This document shows positions 1 through 11,244 of a stretch of 64,000 nt of DNA, piece after piece; the stretch's first letter is position 1, and every line of letters starts with the position of its first letter. The stretch is taken from NCBI GenBank assembly GCA_007922195.1, contig ML681968.1:690298-754297 (forward strand), given 5' to 3'. The position numbers and the translations under genes were made by a program. The notes beneath the pieces were generated by a model. The model was given only the letters and a program-made list of their open reading frames with translations. It searched no databases and was not told the DNA's origin. The DNA is from Podocnemis expansa. Lineage: Eukaryota > Chordata > Testudines > Podocnemididae.

Positions 1-886
1 TACACTTATAAAGTTTCTGATGATACCAAGGTGGGAGGGGTTACAGATGCTTTGGAGGATAAGATGAGAATTCAAAATTATTTGGACAAACCAGTGAAAT
101 GGTCTGAGGTAAACAGAATGAAATTCAATAAGGACAAGTGCAAAATACTCCACTTAGGAAAGAAGAATCCATTGCACATATACAAAATGGCCAATGACTG
201 CATAGGAAGGAGTACTGCAGAAAAGGATCTGGGTGACACAGTGGACCACAAGTTAAATAAGAATCAACAGTGTAACACTATTGCATAACAGGCAAATGCC
301 ATTCTGGGCTGCATTAACAGGAGTACTGTAAGTAAGACACATGAAGTAATTCTTCTGCTCTACTTGACCCTGATTAGGCCTCAACTGAAGTACTGTATCG
401 AGTACTGAGTACCTCATTTCAGGAAAAATATGGAAAGTCCAGAGAAGAATAACATGAATCATTAGAGGTCTGGACTACTTGACTTATGAGGGAAGATTGA
501 AAGAGCTGGGTTTGTTTAGTCTGAAAAAGAGGAGACTGAGAAGGGACATGATAACAGTTGTCAAGTACCTAAAAGGTTGTCATGAGGAGAAGGGAGAAAA
601 ATTTTTCTCCTTAACTGCTGATAGGACAAGAAACAATGGGCTTAAATTACAGCAAGGAAGATTTAGGTTGGACATTAGAAAAAAATTCCTAACTGTCAGG
701 GTGATTAACCACTGAAATAAGTTGCTTGGACAGGCTGTGGAATTTCCATCATGGGAAGTTTTTAAGACCATTTTAGACAAGCACCTGTCAGGGATGGTTT
801 AAGAGAGTACTTGGTCTTACCATGAGTGCAAGGGACTGTGCTCGATGATCTTGCATGTCTCTTCCAGTTTCCATGATTCTATGACA
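1..886 (+). mobile_element. CR1-type LINE, 3' end of ORF2 plus short tail
   Basis: The plus strand reads as the C-terminal part of a CR1 ORF2 (reverse transcriptase C-terminal region), broken by stops and frame changes. Diagnostic stretches are MKFNKDKCKILHLGKKNP, AEKDLGDTVDHKL, YEGRLKELGLFSLKKRRLRRD, MITVVKYLKG and FRLDIRKKFLTVRVINH. The end is marked by a run like CCATGATTCTATGA (871-884), the usual CR1 3' terminus. The copy begins before position 1, so only its 3' part is visible. It is degenerate and not expected to be active. Confidence 0.88.
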
Positions 887-904
887 TGAAAAGAATTTAA
901 AGGT

Positions 905-1495
905 CATGGCAGATAAACAATTGAATGCGAGTTCCCAGTGTGACACTGTAGCTAAGGGAGTGAACACATGCCTTGGATATACAAGCAAGAAAATGTTAAA
1001 AGAGAGGAAGGGGGTGGGGTATACAATATTAATGAGAACATTACTGAAATATTATGGCTGTAGTGTCCAAACTTCAAAAAGGACATTGAAAAACTGCAAA
1101 GGGTTCAGAAAAGAGCTGCAAGAATGTTTTAAGGTCTGGAGAACATGGAGAGAGTAAAGAAGCTCTGTTTATACTGTTAGTTTAAGAGATGACTTCATCC
1201 CTGTGTAGGTGCACGCAGACAATAAAGTGATGTCAGATATTAGATGGCTCTTTAATCTAACAGAAAAAGTAGGTCAACATCCAATGGCTGGAATCAAAGG
1301 TAAGAAAATTCAGTCTGGAAATAAGGTGCAAATTGCAATGTGAGGGTAATTACTCACTGGAAAAAAAACTTACTTAAGTTCATGGTAGAATCTCTTTCAT
1401 TTGCAGTCTTGGAGCCAGGATTGGATATCAGAAGTTACAGGATTGATACAAGAACAGCTGACAGGTTCCAAAGGAGTAACAGCATTAATATAGTT
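905..1495 (+). mobile_element. Second CR1-like LINE remnant, degenerate
   Basis: Translation still shows the motif order of a CR1/L3-type ORF2 C-terminus: ADKQLNASSQCDTVAKGVN, then a region like 'KKDIEKLQRVQ' disrupted by frameshifts (1060-1140), then RGLFNLTEKVGQHPMAG near 1235-1300. It belongs to a different, older subfamily than the copy at 1-886, from which it follows directly. Assignment to a specific subfamily is not possible by eye. Confidence 0.6.
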
Positions 1496-1680
1496 CAGCA
1501 AAACAAACAAGAAGTCCTGTGACACTTTTAACGACTAGCAAATTTATTTCTCACATGAGCTTTCATGGAAGAAAATCCTACTTTGTCAGATACTTGAATA
1601 AAAGGAATTTACAGAATGGGAGGAAAATAAATGCAGGGAAGTACAAGTCATAGGATCAGGTCAGACTGTTACAGCAAATC
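1496..1680 (-). repeat. Dispersed repeat family P, copy 1 (minus)
   Basis: The reverse complement carries the conserved tail seen again at 62990-63215: a block like 'CATGTGAGAAATAAATTTG', then 'CTAGTCGTTAAAAGTGTCACAGGACTTCTTG'-type sequence (interrupted here for length). A further match is the pair 'TGACCTGATCCTAT' and 'CATTTATTTTC'. The family is widespread in amniote genomes. Its class (Penelope-like or another retroelement) is not settled by what I can see. Confidence 0.6.
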
Positions 1681-2080
1681 AAAGCAGTTCAGGTTCAAAC
1701 ACTGGGGAACAGTGTATAGAGGAAGGTGAGGTCAAATCACCTGTTGTAATAAGAAAAAAAGCCATAGTCCCTATTTAATCTTAAAACAACTGTGTCAATT
1801 CGCATATGAATTCCAATTCTGCAGTTTCTGTTTGAAGCATCGATTTGTTATCCATTTGTTTGAGCACACCTATTAACAAATCATCAAAAGAATGAGCAGA
1901 GAGAATGAAGCATTTCCCTCATAGTTTTTGAATATTGTTACTTCTGATGTCAGACTTGTGTCCAGTGTTCCTTGTAAACTGTGCACGTGAGCGCGTGCAC
2001 AGAAGCCCCAACTCCCTGGTGCACGCCTCACTGCTGGCTGCACAGGGCCTGTAGCCATGGCTTCTCACTGGCACCGAATA
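1681..2080. other. Stretch without a recognisable gene
   Basis: AT-rich to neutral sequence with no exon-like pattern. The left part may be the rest of the family P copy, since it continues without a clear boundary. Nothing else recognised. Confidence 0.4.
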
Positions 2081-2490
2081 CACATTCTTCCAGCTGGCAG
2101 GAAGCTGTTGCGGAGAGTTTAAAGTCTCCCACCCTGAGCATGCTCAGGGCAGGAGATTTTAAACTTCCTAGTGCAGCTTCCTGCCAGCCAGAAGAATGGC
2201 GGCAGTGAGGGGCATGCTCAGCGTGGGAGCAGCTCTGGCAGCCAGGTAAGTGGCCTGAGGGAGTTGGGGATGGGGAGCCAGAGGAAAGGGTGCCCAGTGG
2301 ACTCAGGGAAGCTAACTGGCAGGCATTCATGGAAGGCACCTAGCTGTGGGACTTGGGGAAGCCACCCAGCCCACTGGCGAAGGTGCTCAGGGGAGCATGC
2401 AATTTCCCCAAGACTCAAAATGGGGGGGGGTGTAGGCAGAGTTGTAGGGGGGTGCTCATTAAGTTGGTATAATATTGTTACTAATGGATT
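2081..2490. repeat. Repeat-like GC-rich segment with GAGCATGCTCAG palindrome
   Basis: Contains CCTGAGCATGCTCAGGGCAGGAG (given here as motif 2133-2155) followed by a 'CTTCCTGCCAGCCAGAAGA' block. A similar order (GAGCATGCTCAG, ACAGGAGCTGTAAAAACTCC, TTCCCTGCTGGCTAGAAGA) occurs at 16830-16945 inside a hAT-like element. This suggests a shared repeat family. The short open frames here look like chance. Confidence 0.45.
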
Positions 2491-2554
2491 TCCTTTCTCC
2501 AATCCAGATGAAACATGCCCAGTATTTTTTTTAATCTTCGCTCAGAGGTCGGGT

Positions 2555-3205
2555 TTTCTAATGTTTGTTCATTTTTGTTGCTCTTCTCTGGACTCTGCAG
2601 GTTGTCTACGTCTTTCCTAAAGTGTGGCACTCAGAACAGGACCGAGTGCACCAGCTGAGAGTTCACCAGTGCCAAATGCAGCAAAACAATTCCCACCTAC
2701 ACAGGACAATTTGTAATGAAAGAGGTGCCAGGACTCAAGCAATTTTTTTACATTCATAACTGATGCAGCAAGCCCAGCAGTGCTGTGGCTCAGCCCTGCA
2801 CCAATCAAGCACTGCCCTGGTGTCTTCAATACAGTGTATGCAGTTCATACGCCCAGAATTATATGAACCCTCATGACTGCATCCCATTGTTGGCTCATTA
2901 TTGGTGATCCATTATCCAGGAGCGCCCCTGGCCCAGAAGAAGATCCAGGGCTCTGGCGTGGACACTGGGGGCTCATGCACTTTAAGCATGCCACTGCTCC
3001 AGCTGCCGCAAAGGCAGACCCAGGGCTCTGGTGCTGACATTTGGGGCTCAAGCTCCAAAAGCCCGACGCCAGCAATGCCCCTGCCATTATCACTCCCAGA
3101 AGTTTTGCAGCAGCATGACCTTCCCTGCCAGTTATTTCCCCTTTTGCAACAGTGCATTTGATTTGTCCTTCCTAAGTGCAGTACTTTGCACTTGTCTTTA
3201 CTGGG
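2555..3205 (-). mobile_element. CR1 LINE fragment (minus), split by an insertion
   Basis: Antisense CR1 is visible in two pieces. At 2566-2680 is the 'GTTGCTCTTCTCTGGACTCTGCA' type block (positions 2577-2599) leading to 'AAGTGTGGCACTCAGAACAGGACC'. At 3146-3200 is 'TTTGTCCTTCCTAAGTGCAG' leading to 'TACTTTGCACTTGTCTTTA'. In intact CR1 these lie closer together. The 2690-3145 segment between them is foreign and includes the short repeat at 2706-2790 and an imperfect duplication of a 'CAGGGCTCTGG' module (2946 and 3021). Confidence 0.65.
2706..2792 (+). repeat. Short dispersed repeat, copy 1
   Basis: Nearly the same 80-bp block occurs at 32287-32355: 'TTTGTAATGAAAGAGGTGCCAG', a T run, then 'CATTCATAACTGATGCAGCAAGCCC'. 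Both copies are in plus orientation. No family name can be given. Confidence 0.55.
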
Positions 3206-4134
3206 GCCCAGGCCCTTTGGCCTGTGCAGGCGTTCAGCACTGAATGGAGAGCAGAAGGGGGAAATTTTTCTCAGAGTCCTTTTTTCTCACACCCTGCAGG
3301 CTGTTCCTTAACACACACCAGGGGACAGAGCTTTGCTAGCCTGATTCCCTCCATTGGTTCTTGGCCAGACCCACTGTCCTGATGCATGCAGCTCTGAGGA
3401 GATGTGGGAAGGAGATTCCCAGCAATGGGAGCCCTCCCTAAAATGGCTGATCCCCACATGATGGGTAAAAAGAGGATGGTAAAACTCCACTCACCTGGAT
3501 GGATTTGGTCCAGGGACCTACCTACCTCCTTGCCATTGGTCCAAACAATGACCCAGGGAGCAGATCATCCCCCAATGTCCGGGGGGGGGGGCAGGGGAGC
3601 ACCACAGCAGCTGACAGACAAAGCAGAAGCATAAGGGTTAATAGTTGGAAAGAAACAAAGAGAAAAGGGGGTGGTGCCTCCAGGGACACAGGTCAGCCAC
3701 AGCAGGAAGGCCCTCAGGGGAAGGAATCTTCAGTGTCACTTTACACCCACCTCCCCAACCATGTACTTAGATTCCAGATAAATGGACAAAATTATCAGGA
3801 GAAACTGGGGAATCCCTGGCTTGGCAAATTCTGCTAATGTCCTGCTCAGGTAGCACTCGGAGCCTCATGTGCTAGAGGTACAAGCACAGCCCCTACTGGG
3901 CTGCAGCACTGAATGGTTAAAAATAATGGGTCAGGTACCAAATTATGAGCCTGGCTTTTAAAAAATCCTGAGATTTGTAAAAATTAATAACTGTAGGGCC
4001 AATTTTTGGCCTTCTGGTTTCTGAGCCTTTATGTCACACTGGGCACATGTTTGAGATTTGTGCCAGAGGCACAATGGGGGGGCTAGAATTGGTGGTTTAT
4101 TAAAGCACAAGCAAGGGATCTCACCTAATCACTT
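3206..4134. other. Intergenic stretch, nothing recognised
   Basis: No exon, RNA gene or clear transposon end was seen. It holds a G run (3581-3590) and open frames without resemblance to known proteins. Confidence 0.4.
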
Positions 4135-5012
4135 GACTCCAGGGCTGTGTTCACACGCACAGGGTTATTTCGAAACAAGTTGTGTCGAAACAACTTGTTT
4201 CGAAACAACACCTTATTTCGAAATATCTTATTTCGACTTAACAAAATGTTAATTCGAAATAAGAAAAAAAGCGGGAAACGAAATAGCAAGTTCACTGTGT
4301 GAACATGCTATTTCGTTACCCCTGGGGGTGAGCCGCTGCTGGCTCACCCTGCAGCCCCAGAAAGGGGGCTGCAGGCACCAGCAGGGGGTGAGCCGCTGTG
4401 GGGTGGCTCAGCGCCCCCGCCAGAGCTNNNNNNNNNNNNNNNNNNNNNNNNNNNNNNNNNNNNNNNNNNNNNNNNNNNNNNNNNNNNNNNNNNNNNNNNN
4501 NNNNNNNNNNNNNNNNNNNNNNNNNNNNNNNNNNNNNNNNNNNNNNNNNNNNNNNNNNNNNNNNNNNNNNNNNNNNNNNNNNNNNNNNNNNNNNNNNNNN
4601 NNNNNNNNNNNNNNNNNNNNNNNNNNNNNNNNNNNNNNNNNNNNNNNNNNNNNNNNNNNNNNNNNNNNNNNNNNNNNNNNNNNNNNNNNNNNNNNNNNNN
4701 NNNNNNNNNNNNNNNNNNNNNNNNNNNNNNNNNNNNNNNNNNNNNNNNNNNNNNNNNNNNNNNNNNNNNNNNNNNNNNNNNNNNNNNNNNNNNNNNNNNN
4801 NNNNNNNNNNNNNNNNNNNNNNNNNNNTTCCGAAACAACATGTTCACATGCGTTGTTTCGAAACAAGCGTTTCGAAACAAGGTTGTTTCGTTTCCAAATG
4901 GGGTTTAACTTGTTTCGAAACAACTGTGCGTCGTGTGAACATATTTTTTTTTGTTTCAAAACAACGAGGTTGTTTCGAAACAAAAGTGCCATGTGAACAC
5001 AGCCCAGGAGTC
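4135..5012. mobile_element. MITE family B (TTTCGAAAC-rich), copy 1, with assembly gap
   Basis: The ends form a terminal inverted repeat: left GACTCCAGGGCTGTGTTCAC, right GTGAACACAGCCCAGGAGTC. Inside both ends the motif TTTCGAAACAA and its complement recur many times (4168-4260 and 4828-4990). It has no coding capacity. A block of 400 N (4428-4827) replaces its centre. The part next to the gap is GC-rich (GGTGAGCCGCTG twice, 4327 and 4387). The copy at 23077-23390 belongs to the same family but is shorter. The transposon superfamily is unknown. Confidence 0.7.
4428..4827. other. Assembly gap (400 N)
   Basis: Run of N. Open frames drawn across it are artefacts. Confidence 0.99.
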
Positions 5013-5287
5013 TGGGCTTTAAGGAAAACATATTATATAATTACAAAAGTTGACAGCACAGATGCCTCCATATGAGCTCAGATTCTCCAGGGAATCTCCA
5101 GCCCTTAGCTGCCTGGAGGAGCCAAAAATCACCTGGAACTTCCCAATGGAGGATCTCTACAGCAGGCACAGGTCCAGTGTAGCAGGCTCTTGTTTCCCCA
5201 TTCTCCAGTGTAAAGCATGTGCAGGGGCAAGCAGAGATGAGAAGGAGGTGAAGCACACCTGAGAGTCCCTGACTGCTAGCTAACCCT

Positions 5288-5525
5288 TTGGGAGGAATTG
5301 GAAGACTAGTCCAGTGGTTAGGGCACTGTCCTAGGATGTGGGTTCAAGTCCACCATGGACATCCTGTATGTCTTTGGGCAAGTCTCTGGGCCTCAGTTCC
5401 CCATCTGTATAACACAGAAAATAGGCATGGCCTGCCTTCCCCCAGGTTGGGAGGGAACATGTATTCAAAGAATGTGAAGCTTTTGAGAACTACTGATGAA
5501 AAGCACAGTATAAGAAACAGCATAA
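5288..5525 (+). repeat. tRNA-derived SINE of the cryptodiran turtle type
   Basis: The head has pol III promoter-like boxes: A-box region TAGTCCAGTGGTTAGGGCAC (5308-5327) and B-box GGGTTCAAGTCC (5340-5351). The middle 'CTGGGCCTCAGTTCCCCATCTGTA' (5386-5409) is the CORE-like block. The end 'GAACTACTGATGAAAAGCAC' then 'AGTATAAGA' matches the tail I know from the tortoise pol III SINE (Cry family). This is the best taxonomic marker in the window. Confidence 0.8.
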
Positions 5526-8157
5526 ATTAGAGCAGCCCCATCCTGGGGTCAGCCTCAAACCAGCCCTACATTCAGGGGGCCACAGATGTCTCTTGGCAGC
5601 CCCTCCCGCCGACTCATAAAAGAACTCACCTACTCTGTGCTACAAGGCAATTAGGTAGCAAGCTGGGTCACTGCCATTTGAATGCCCTGCAAAGGGGTCC
5701 CTGAATCACAGAGGCACTGGCCGAGCACCCTGGAAACCGCTTATTGCCCTGGTTACTACCTTAACCTGGCAAGACTGCAAAGCTCCACCCTGTGATTGCC
5801 ACAGAGACTTGTTATGCAACTCTATGTGCTGAGTGATTTTTACTCTTCAGTCATTTCCCTGTTTACAATTTCATGAGAAACCCTTTTGCAGGTATTGCCT
5901 GTGGTTGTTTTGTTTCTTGTAGAGCCTGAAAGGTGCCAGTGGGGCCACACATTTTTTTGTGGAGTGCTTCCTCTATGCCCAGAGAAGCTGGCACCCAACT
6001 GGAACTGGTCAGTGCCTGGCAGAGACTGTTATTAATCTTATTTGTCCTCCAACCCTCCACCTCTAGATATAAAATTTAGGTACCTCAACTTTGCTCTGCA
6101 ATCTTAGTCACCTAGTTATCTTTCAGTTTTATCCTGCTGCCCATTACTATAGTACATGACTTCACAGAAACTTTTTGGGCTCAGGACCCATTTGTAAATG
6201 TTTATGGCCTGGCTTGACCAAGTAAATAGTCTGAGGGTGGGGCTGGCTAAGTTGCTCAGATTTGGCCCTATGCCCCTGAATGGACTGAATGTGCATGAGT
6301 GAAGTTGGGAGCTGGCTCATGGGGTTTGCAAAGACAATTACATTTGGCACTGGGGCTCCTGTTTTCAAGATGGCTGGGTCAAACCTAAGCAATGCTGGAA
6401 CCTGAGATTACTGTGCCCGGAGCAGGGAGCCAAACCTAGCCAGCCCTATAGGACAGGAGCTGCCACACCACCCTTTGAAACATTCTGGTGACCCAATTTT
6501 GGGTCCCAATCCTGAGGTTGAGGACCTCTGATCTAAGCCACAGGCCTGCAGGTCTATGACTAAAGCATCTAGCCCAAGTTCCCAGCAACTATTGAACATT
6601 GCCAAGCCTTAAGATTCCCATTTCTCAGGCTTCCCACAACTTCCCAGTCTTCTTGCCTGGTGTCACTGAAAGCTGCAATGGATGTGACTGCTTGGGAGAA
6701 CCTAGTCCTATGAAAACCCATGGGCAAAGCCTCCTTCCTTTTGCCATAGTTCCTTTGTTTCAGGGTCTGCCTCCATATTCTCAGCTTAGAAAAAAAAAAA
6801 ACAACAGCAGTTGCCTGTCCAACCTCAGTTCCACCCATTCCCCTCAGACACCCACTCCTTCGATTACAGCCTTATTGATGCTACCATTCATCTGCTTGGA
6901 CTTCAGGGTTTACAGAAAGACAGCCAGCAATGGTAAGTAGGAAACACTCAGTGATTCCTCATCACACTCCAACAGTGAGCTCATTTTCCTGCTGTGGCAG
7001 CCTGGCCAAGCCAAGCACCGGGAGCCAGAATTTCAGAGGGATTGGGGTGTCTAAAACTGTGACTAGGAACCTAATAGGGGGGTGCCTAAGCTGCAGCCTG
7101 AGCACCCCAGGGGATGGAGATCTCTGCTGCCATCTCCTGGGGAACTAAGGTAATATCTTTTATCAGACTAATTTGTGTTGGTGACAGATTCCAGCTGGTC
7201 CAGGACAGACACAGCTGCAAAAACACAGCATAACGTTGGCTGTGTTTTGGGAGTAGGGCTAGTAAAGGTCATTGGCCATTTCATCACAAGGCCAGAGAGC
7301 CATTCCAAGCAAGGAGTCACCCTAATTTAACCTCAGTGGCATTTGAGATACTACAAAGGGGAGGGAGGTGGCTCCTATTTACAGGGAGAATAGAAGCTTT
7401 GGTTCCACCTGCCATCCAGTTCCTTCATCAGCATAAGGGCAGAGCTGACATCACTATGGTGGGACTCAGCAATGAAACCTGGTTGATGAGCCTGGAAACA
7501 GAGAGCTCCCTCCTGAAGTTGTAGAGTGCTAAGAAGTCCAGCAAGAGGGATGCATCACAGCACCAAAGCTAGCGGGCAAGATGGGCAAGTGCTGCCTAGT
7601 AGGACTGGACTAGAGATGCTGAGAGGCAAGAAGTGGAGGCTGCTGGGAGATGGGGCAGCAGAGATGGCCTTGTGGCTCAAGGCAGTGGGCAGGAAGACAC
7701 ACTGCAGAAGCAGGGACAGCCTCACCAAAGCCAGGCAGCATTCCCCCTAGCACCTGCTCAAGCGCTTTCCTGGACCAAAGTACTGCACTAAACACTGACA
7801 CCAAATTAAGAGAGAGGTGCCCCTGTGGGGAAAGACGGAAAGGAGATTGTAGGGATATGCTTGTAGAAGGTTGTGGATTTTGAGACACTCCCTAGCATGG
7901 GCCAGTGTTGTACATGAATTGGGAGACATGCTCTACAGGTGATCTAACATGATTGGTACTAGATACACACCTGGGATTCACACCTGCCTCTGTGATTAAA
8001 GTTCTGTTCCTCACCCATTCAATAATATGGCCTTCAATGAACCCTCAAGATCATTACAGACAAAGGATACCACAGGGACAGTCACACAGAGATGGAAGGG
8101 GAGCAGAGGCAAGGACATGAGCCAATGCTCTGTGGGATGGGTGTTTACTTACTAGGA
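5526..8157. other. Intergenic stretch, nothing recognised
   Basis: No exon with conserved protein content and no clear transposon ends. It includes a short A run near 6790. The longest open frame (6599-6940) has no recognisable domain. Confidence 0.4.
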
Positions 8158-8165
8158 TAGCAGCC

Positions 8166-8351
8166 AATGTTCCCTCTAATTACTCATAGACTGTGTGCAC
8201 AAACAATTTCTTTGTGTGCACAAAAACATTTCTTTGTGAGCACCAATATTAGCACTATTGAATTTTTTTGTGCACACTTTATTTTGTGGTGTGCACAGGT
8301 TTCATGACCTGTGTGCGTGCACACATGCACACAGCTTAGAGGGAACAGTTG
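8166..8351. mobile_element. hAT-type MITE, TGTTCCCTCTAA family, copy 1
   Basis: Ends AATGTTCCCTCTAA and TTAGAGGGAACAGTTG form an inverted repeat. The element is flanked by an exact 8-bp duplication TAGCAGCC (8158-8165 and 8352-8359), as expected for hAT transposition. The interior is rich in GTGTGCACA repeats. It has no coding capacity. A longer relative is at 31653-31986. Confidence 0.85.
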
Positions 8352-8404
8352 TAGCAGCCTCTGGCTAATTAATTGTTGTGTTTTCCCACATGAATGCCCA
8401 GCTC

Positions 8405-8690
8405 CCTCTCCCCTTGTGCCAGGGTGACTCTATCACTACCCATGGAACTGCACTGCCTGGCTAGACCACATGGTTTCATGCTCACAAGCACACACCAAGC
8501 TTTCTCCAAGGGGTGTATTTATTCTTTCCTCACATAACAAGACTGCAATTCAGGTTTCTAGCAAGGGGCAGCTTCCCTGCAGTCATCAAGTCCACATTTA
8601 CCCTTGGAGCGTGCTTCTGAGCAACTTCAGCTTCCTGTTCCTTCCACCTATAGTCCCCCAGTTACCAGGGCAGTCATAAGAGCAATTGGA
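8405..8690 (+). repeat. Diverged direct repeat, left copy
   Basis: Aligns by eye with 11245-11500. Shared blocks are 'GGAACTGCACTGCCTGGCTAG', 'ATGGTTTCATGCTCACAA', 'GGGGTGTATTTATTCTTTCC' and 'CCCAGTTACC'. The copies are about 2.84 kb apart. They could be decayed LTRs of one element or two separate insertions. No coding sequence of a retroelement was recognised between them. Confidence 0.5.
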
Positions 8691-11244
8691 CAGCACCGGG
8701 TGGGGGGGGGGTTGCTGATTGTGCCTGTCATGTGCCTACCCCCCCCATTTTGCCAGAGGCCTTCTCATGTCTCTGGAAGAAGTCTCCATTCCCAGCCAGG
8801 CCCTACCCCCTTTACAGGGTTGGGAGACCACTCCACTGGGAGTTCCTGTGTCCTTTGGGGACGACCTTGCATGGACACCAGCAAGTGTGGCCTGCCTTTC
8901 AACCACCAAAAGTACACTTGCAGGATGGAGGTTTCTCCCACAGCTCCCCACACTGATCACATCCCACCCACCTTAGCTCTGGTTTACTTGGCTCAGGGCT
9001 CTTCCCTACCTGTGTGAAGAGCCACAATCTTCACCAATCTCTTCCCCTGTCTTATCTTGCCCCTGGTTTGGGAATACTGGGGTCAGTTCCCCCACAAAGA
9101 CTTCCTTGTCAGGACCTTTTCCCTCTCCTTGGTTAGCCTTCATCCTGTGCCTTGCTCGGGGCTTGTTCCTTGTTGGATAGGCTGATCCTTCACCTTCCTC
9201 TTCCTCTGGGCATCCCTGCAGTCACTCCCTGATCCACTGCTCCCTTCTCACATTGTCCTCCTCCCCCAAGTCCTCCAGTGAGCCTCCACTTTCTGAGCTT
9301 GTTCCCATCTCTCCAGGGTTATATCATGCACTGGAGGGGCTACATTTATGAGCTTTTCATGCAGACCTAGCAGTTGGGGCCCCTTCCCCCACTTTCTATC
9401 CTTTTCACAGAAGGGGAACAGGGTCTAGTCCATTCGTAACATTACTCAGTCAGACAGTGACTTTACTATCCCCCCCTCACTACTACATAACCTCCCTGTC
9501 TGCCTCCAAAGGGATGAGCACCACAAGCTAAGCACTCTTTCTCCATGCTGCAAGATACTGTTATGGCTGCCCCCTCCTGCTGCCACTGCTGCCTAGCCAG
9601 AACCCTCCAGAAGGGAACATCCTGCAGCTGCATCTACCACAGCCCTTATCCTTCTTTGGCTTAGTTCGATTGGGATCATTCTTATGCCCCATTACACCTG
9701 TAAGGCAGGCTTAGAAGCTGTGCCTAACAGCTTCTGGAGGCAGACAGCTAATCTGCCTGGGTCCTGTATTAGCATGAACACAAAGAGCACAATTAGGTAT
9801 TAGCATAGTGGGTGCAGAGCATAGTGGGTAATGGTATTTGGGGTTAATCTGATCACAAATCTGTCAATATCTGTAATTCTACTGAGGGGAAATATGAAAT
9901 ACTGTCTTTCTGGGATATGCTACTGTGTGTTTGATCCAAATCTGTCTGGGTTAATTAAAGTGTAAAAGCTATCTCTCCGTGTGCACTTCCCACCGCCTCC
10001 ACTGGCATCAGACTATTGCATGGATGGCATTGGCACCATTGTTTGCTCCTTGCATCTTCCTTTATTGGCCTGGCTGCAGGAATTTCAACCCTTGGTCCTA
10101 AGGGTACAGAGCTCTTTCTGTAGAAAATTGGCCTCCACATACTCCTCTGTTAATTTTACTGCCACTCCTAATGAGGGTTCCCATCTGCCCTTATCTGGGC
10201 AGGACAGAGTTCATATGCCAACTCCTAACTGAGCCAAAATGCAATTTCAAATCCTGGGGTGAATGGCTCTGGGACAGCATTTCTCCCTGCTTTCTGCCTG
10301 CCTGAGGCTCAAGGTTGGCACCAGCCTTTTCCAGATGGGGCTGAGATGGGCCTTCACCTTGTCTTGCCATGAGGCCCAACCCATCTCCCTCATCTTTTCT
10401 CCCCCTCTCCCCTACATGTCATCTTGCCTGTGGCCAGGGTGGAAAGTGGAGCCAGGTAGTGGAGCCAAAGCTGCTCAACGAGCCCAAGCCCACCTGCCCT
10501 GCATGACATACCCAGAGGGGCAAGTACATGCACTAGCCACTGCTTTTTGGCACCCTCATGCCCTCCCCACAGCAGGTAGAGAGCCTGCATTTTGAAGAGG
10601 TTGCCACCCTATCCCTGACAATTGTGGCTGGTGCCTCTGCTCCTAGAAAGTTGTTTCAGGGAGGATCTTCATAAACAGCTCCAAAATAACAGAGTCCATT
10701 AGTGCCTCAATGTCCTGTCTATCCAGTCACAACCATCCACTAGCCTGATCCAACAACTTCTGTGCCAGGGCTCTTGGACATAACCTGCCATCCTATCTGG
10801 CTTCCCCTGGATTCCTGGTGGATTTTTCTCAGCTGACAGGCTGACCCTGCCCAAGATCCATACAGACTGCCTGAGACTCGCTGGCTGGATAAGGGGCTAG
10901 CTAAAGCATCCCTGCACATATCCTGTCTGGTACTGGCAACAACCCTCTGAAAGGCTGATAAAAGGGCACTGAAGGCCATCTTACACGCTTGCTGGGCCAG
11001 CCAGTCCCCTCACTGCCACTCACCCACCTCTTTAGGGCCATGTTCTACCTAGACCTGCTCCTCAATGAACTTCATAACATACACTGCTGCTGCTCCATCT
11101 GCTGGCCCAGCAGCGCTTGCCTCACCACCTGCTGGATCTCCTCTCCCCATTCCACCAGCCAGCGTGCAGCATCTTGGCCGTGATGCCCAAATCTCCTGCC
11201 CCTGCCCAAGACCTCCTCAGGTGATCCTAGACAAGCCTCCTCAT
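8691..11244. other. Stretch between the direct repeats, no gene recognised
   Basis: GC-richer, C/T-rich on the plus strand, with many short open frames but no conserved domain. If the flanking repeats are LTRs this would be their interior; no reverse transcriptase or other retroelement motif could be read. Confidence 0.35.

Noticed and set aside
2171..2620. 149-codon frame, plus strand
   Set aside because: Spans a repeat-like GC-rich segment and the start of an antisense CR1 fragment; no conserved protein.
4168..4260. Evenly recurring TTTCGAAAC motifs resembling a repeat-spacer array
   Set aside because: Spacing is irregular, the motifs are palindromic inside an inverted-repeat transposon, and the genome is a vertebrate one, so it is not a CRISPR array.
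4328..5075. Open frames of 180-225 codons across 4328-5075
   Set aside because: They run through 400 N; their length is an artefact of the gap. The flanks are MITE sequence.
5300..5355. A tRNA gene at the SINE head
   Set aside because: The A- and B-box-like sequences are there, but the cloverleaf arms do not pair well and the sequence runs on into a SINE body.
8470..9017. Overlapping open frames as part of a gene between the direct repeats
   Set aside because: Frames overlap on both strands without any domain; the region is C/T-rich, which lowers stop frequency.
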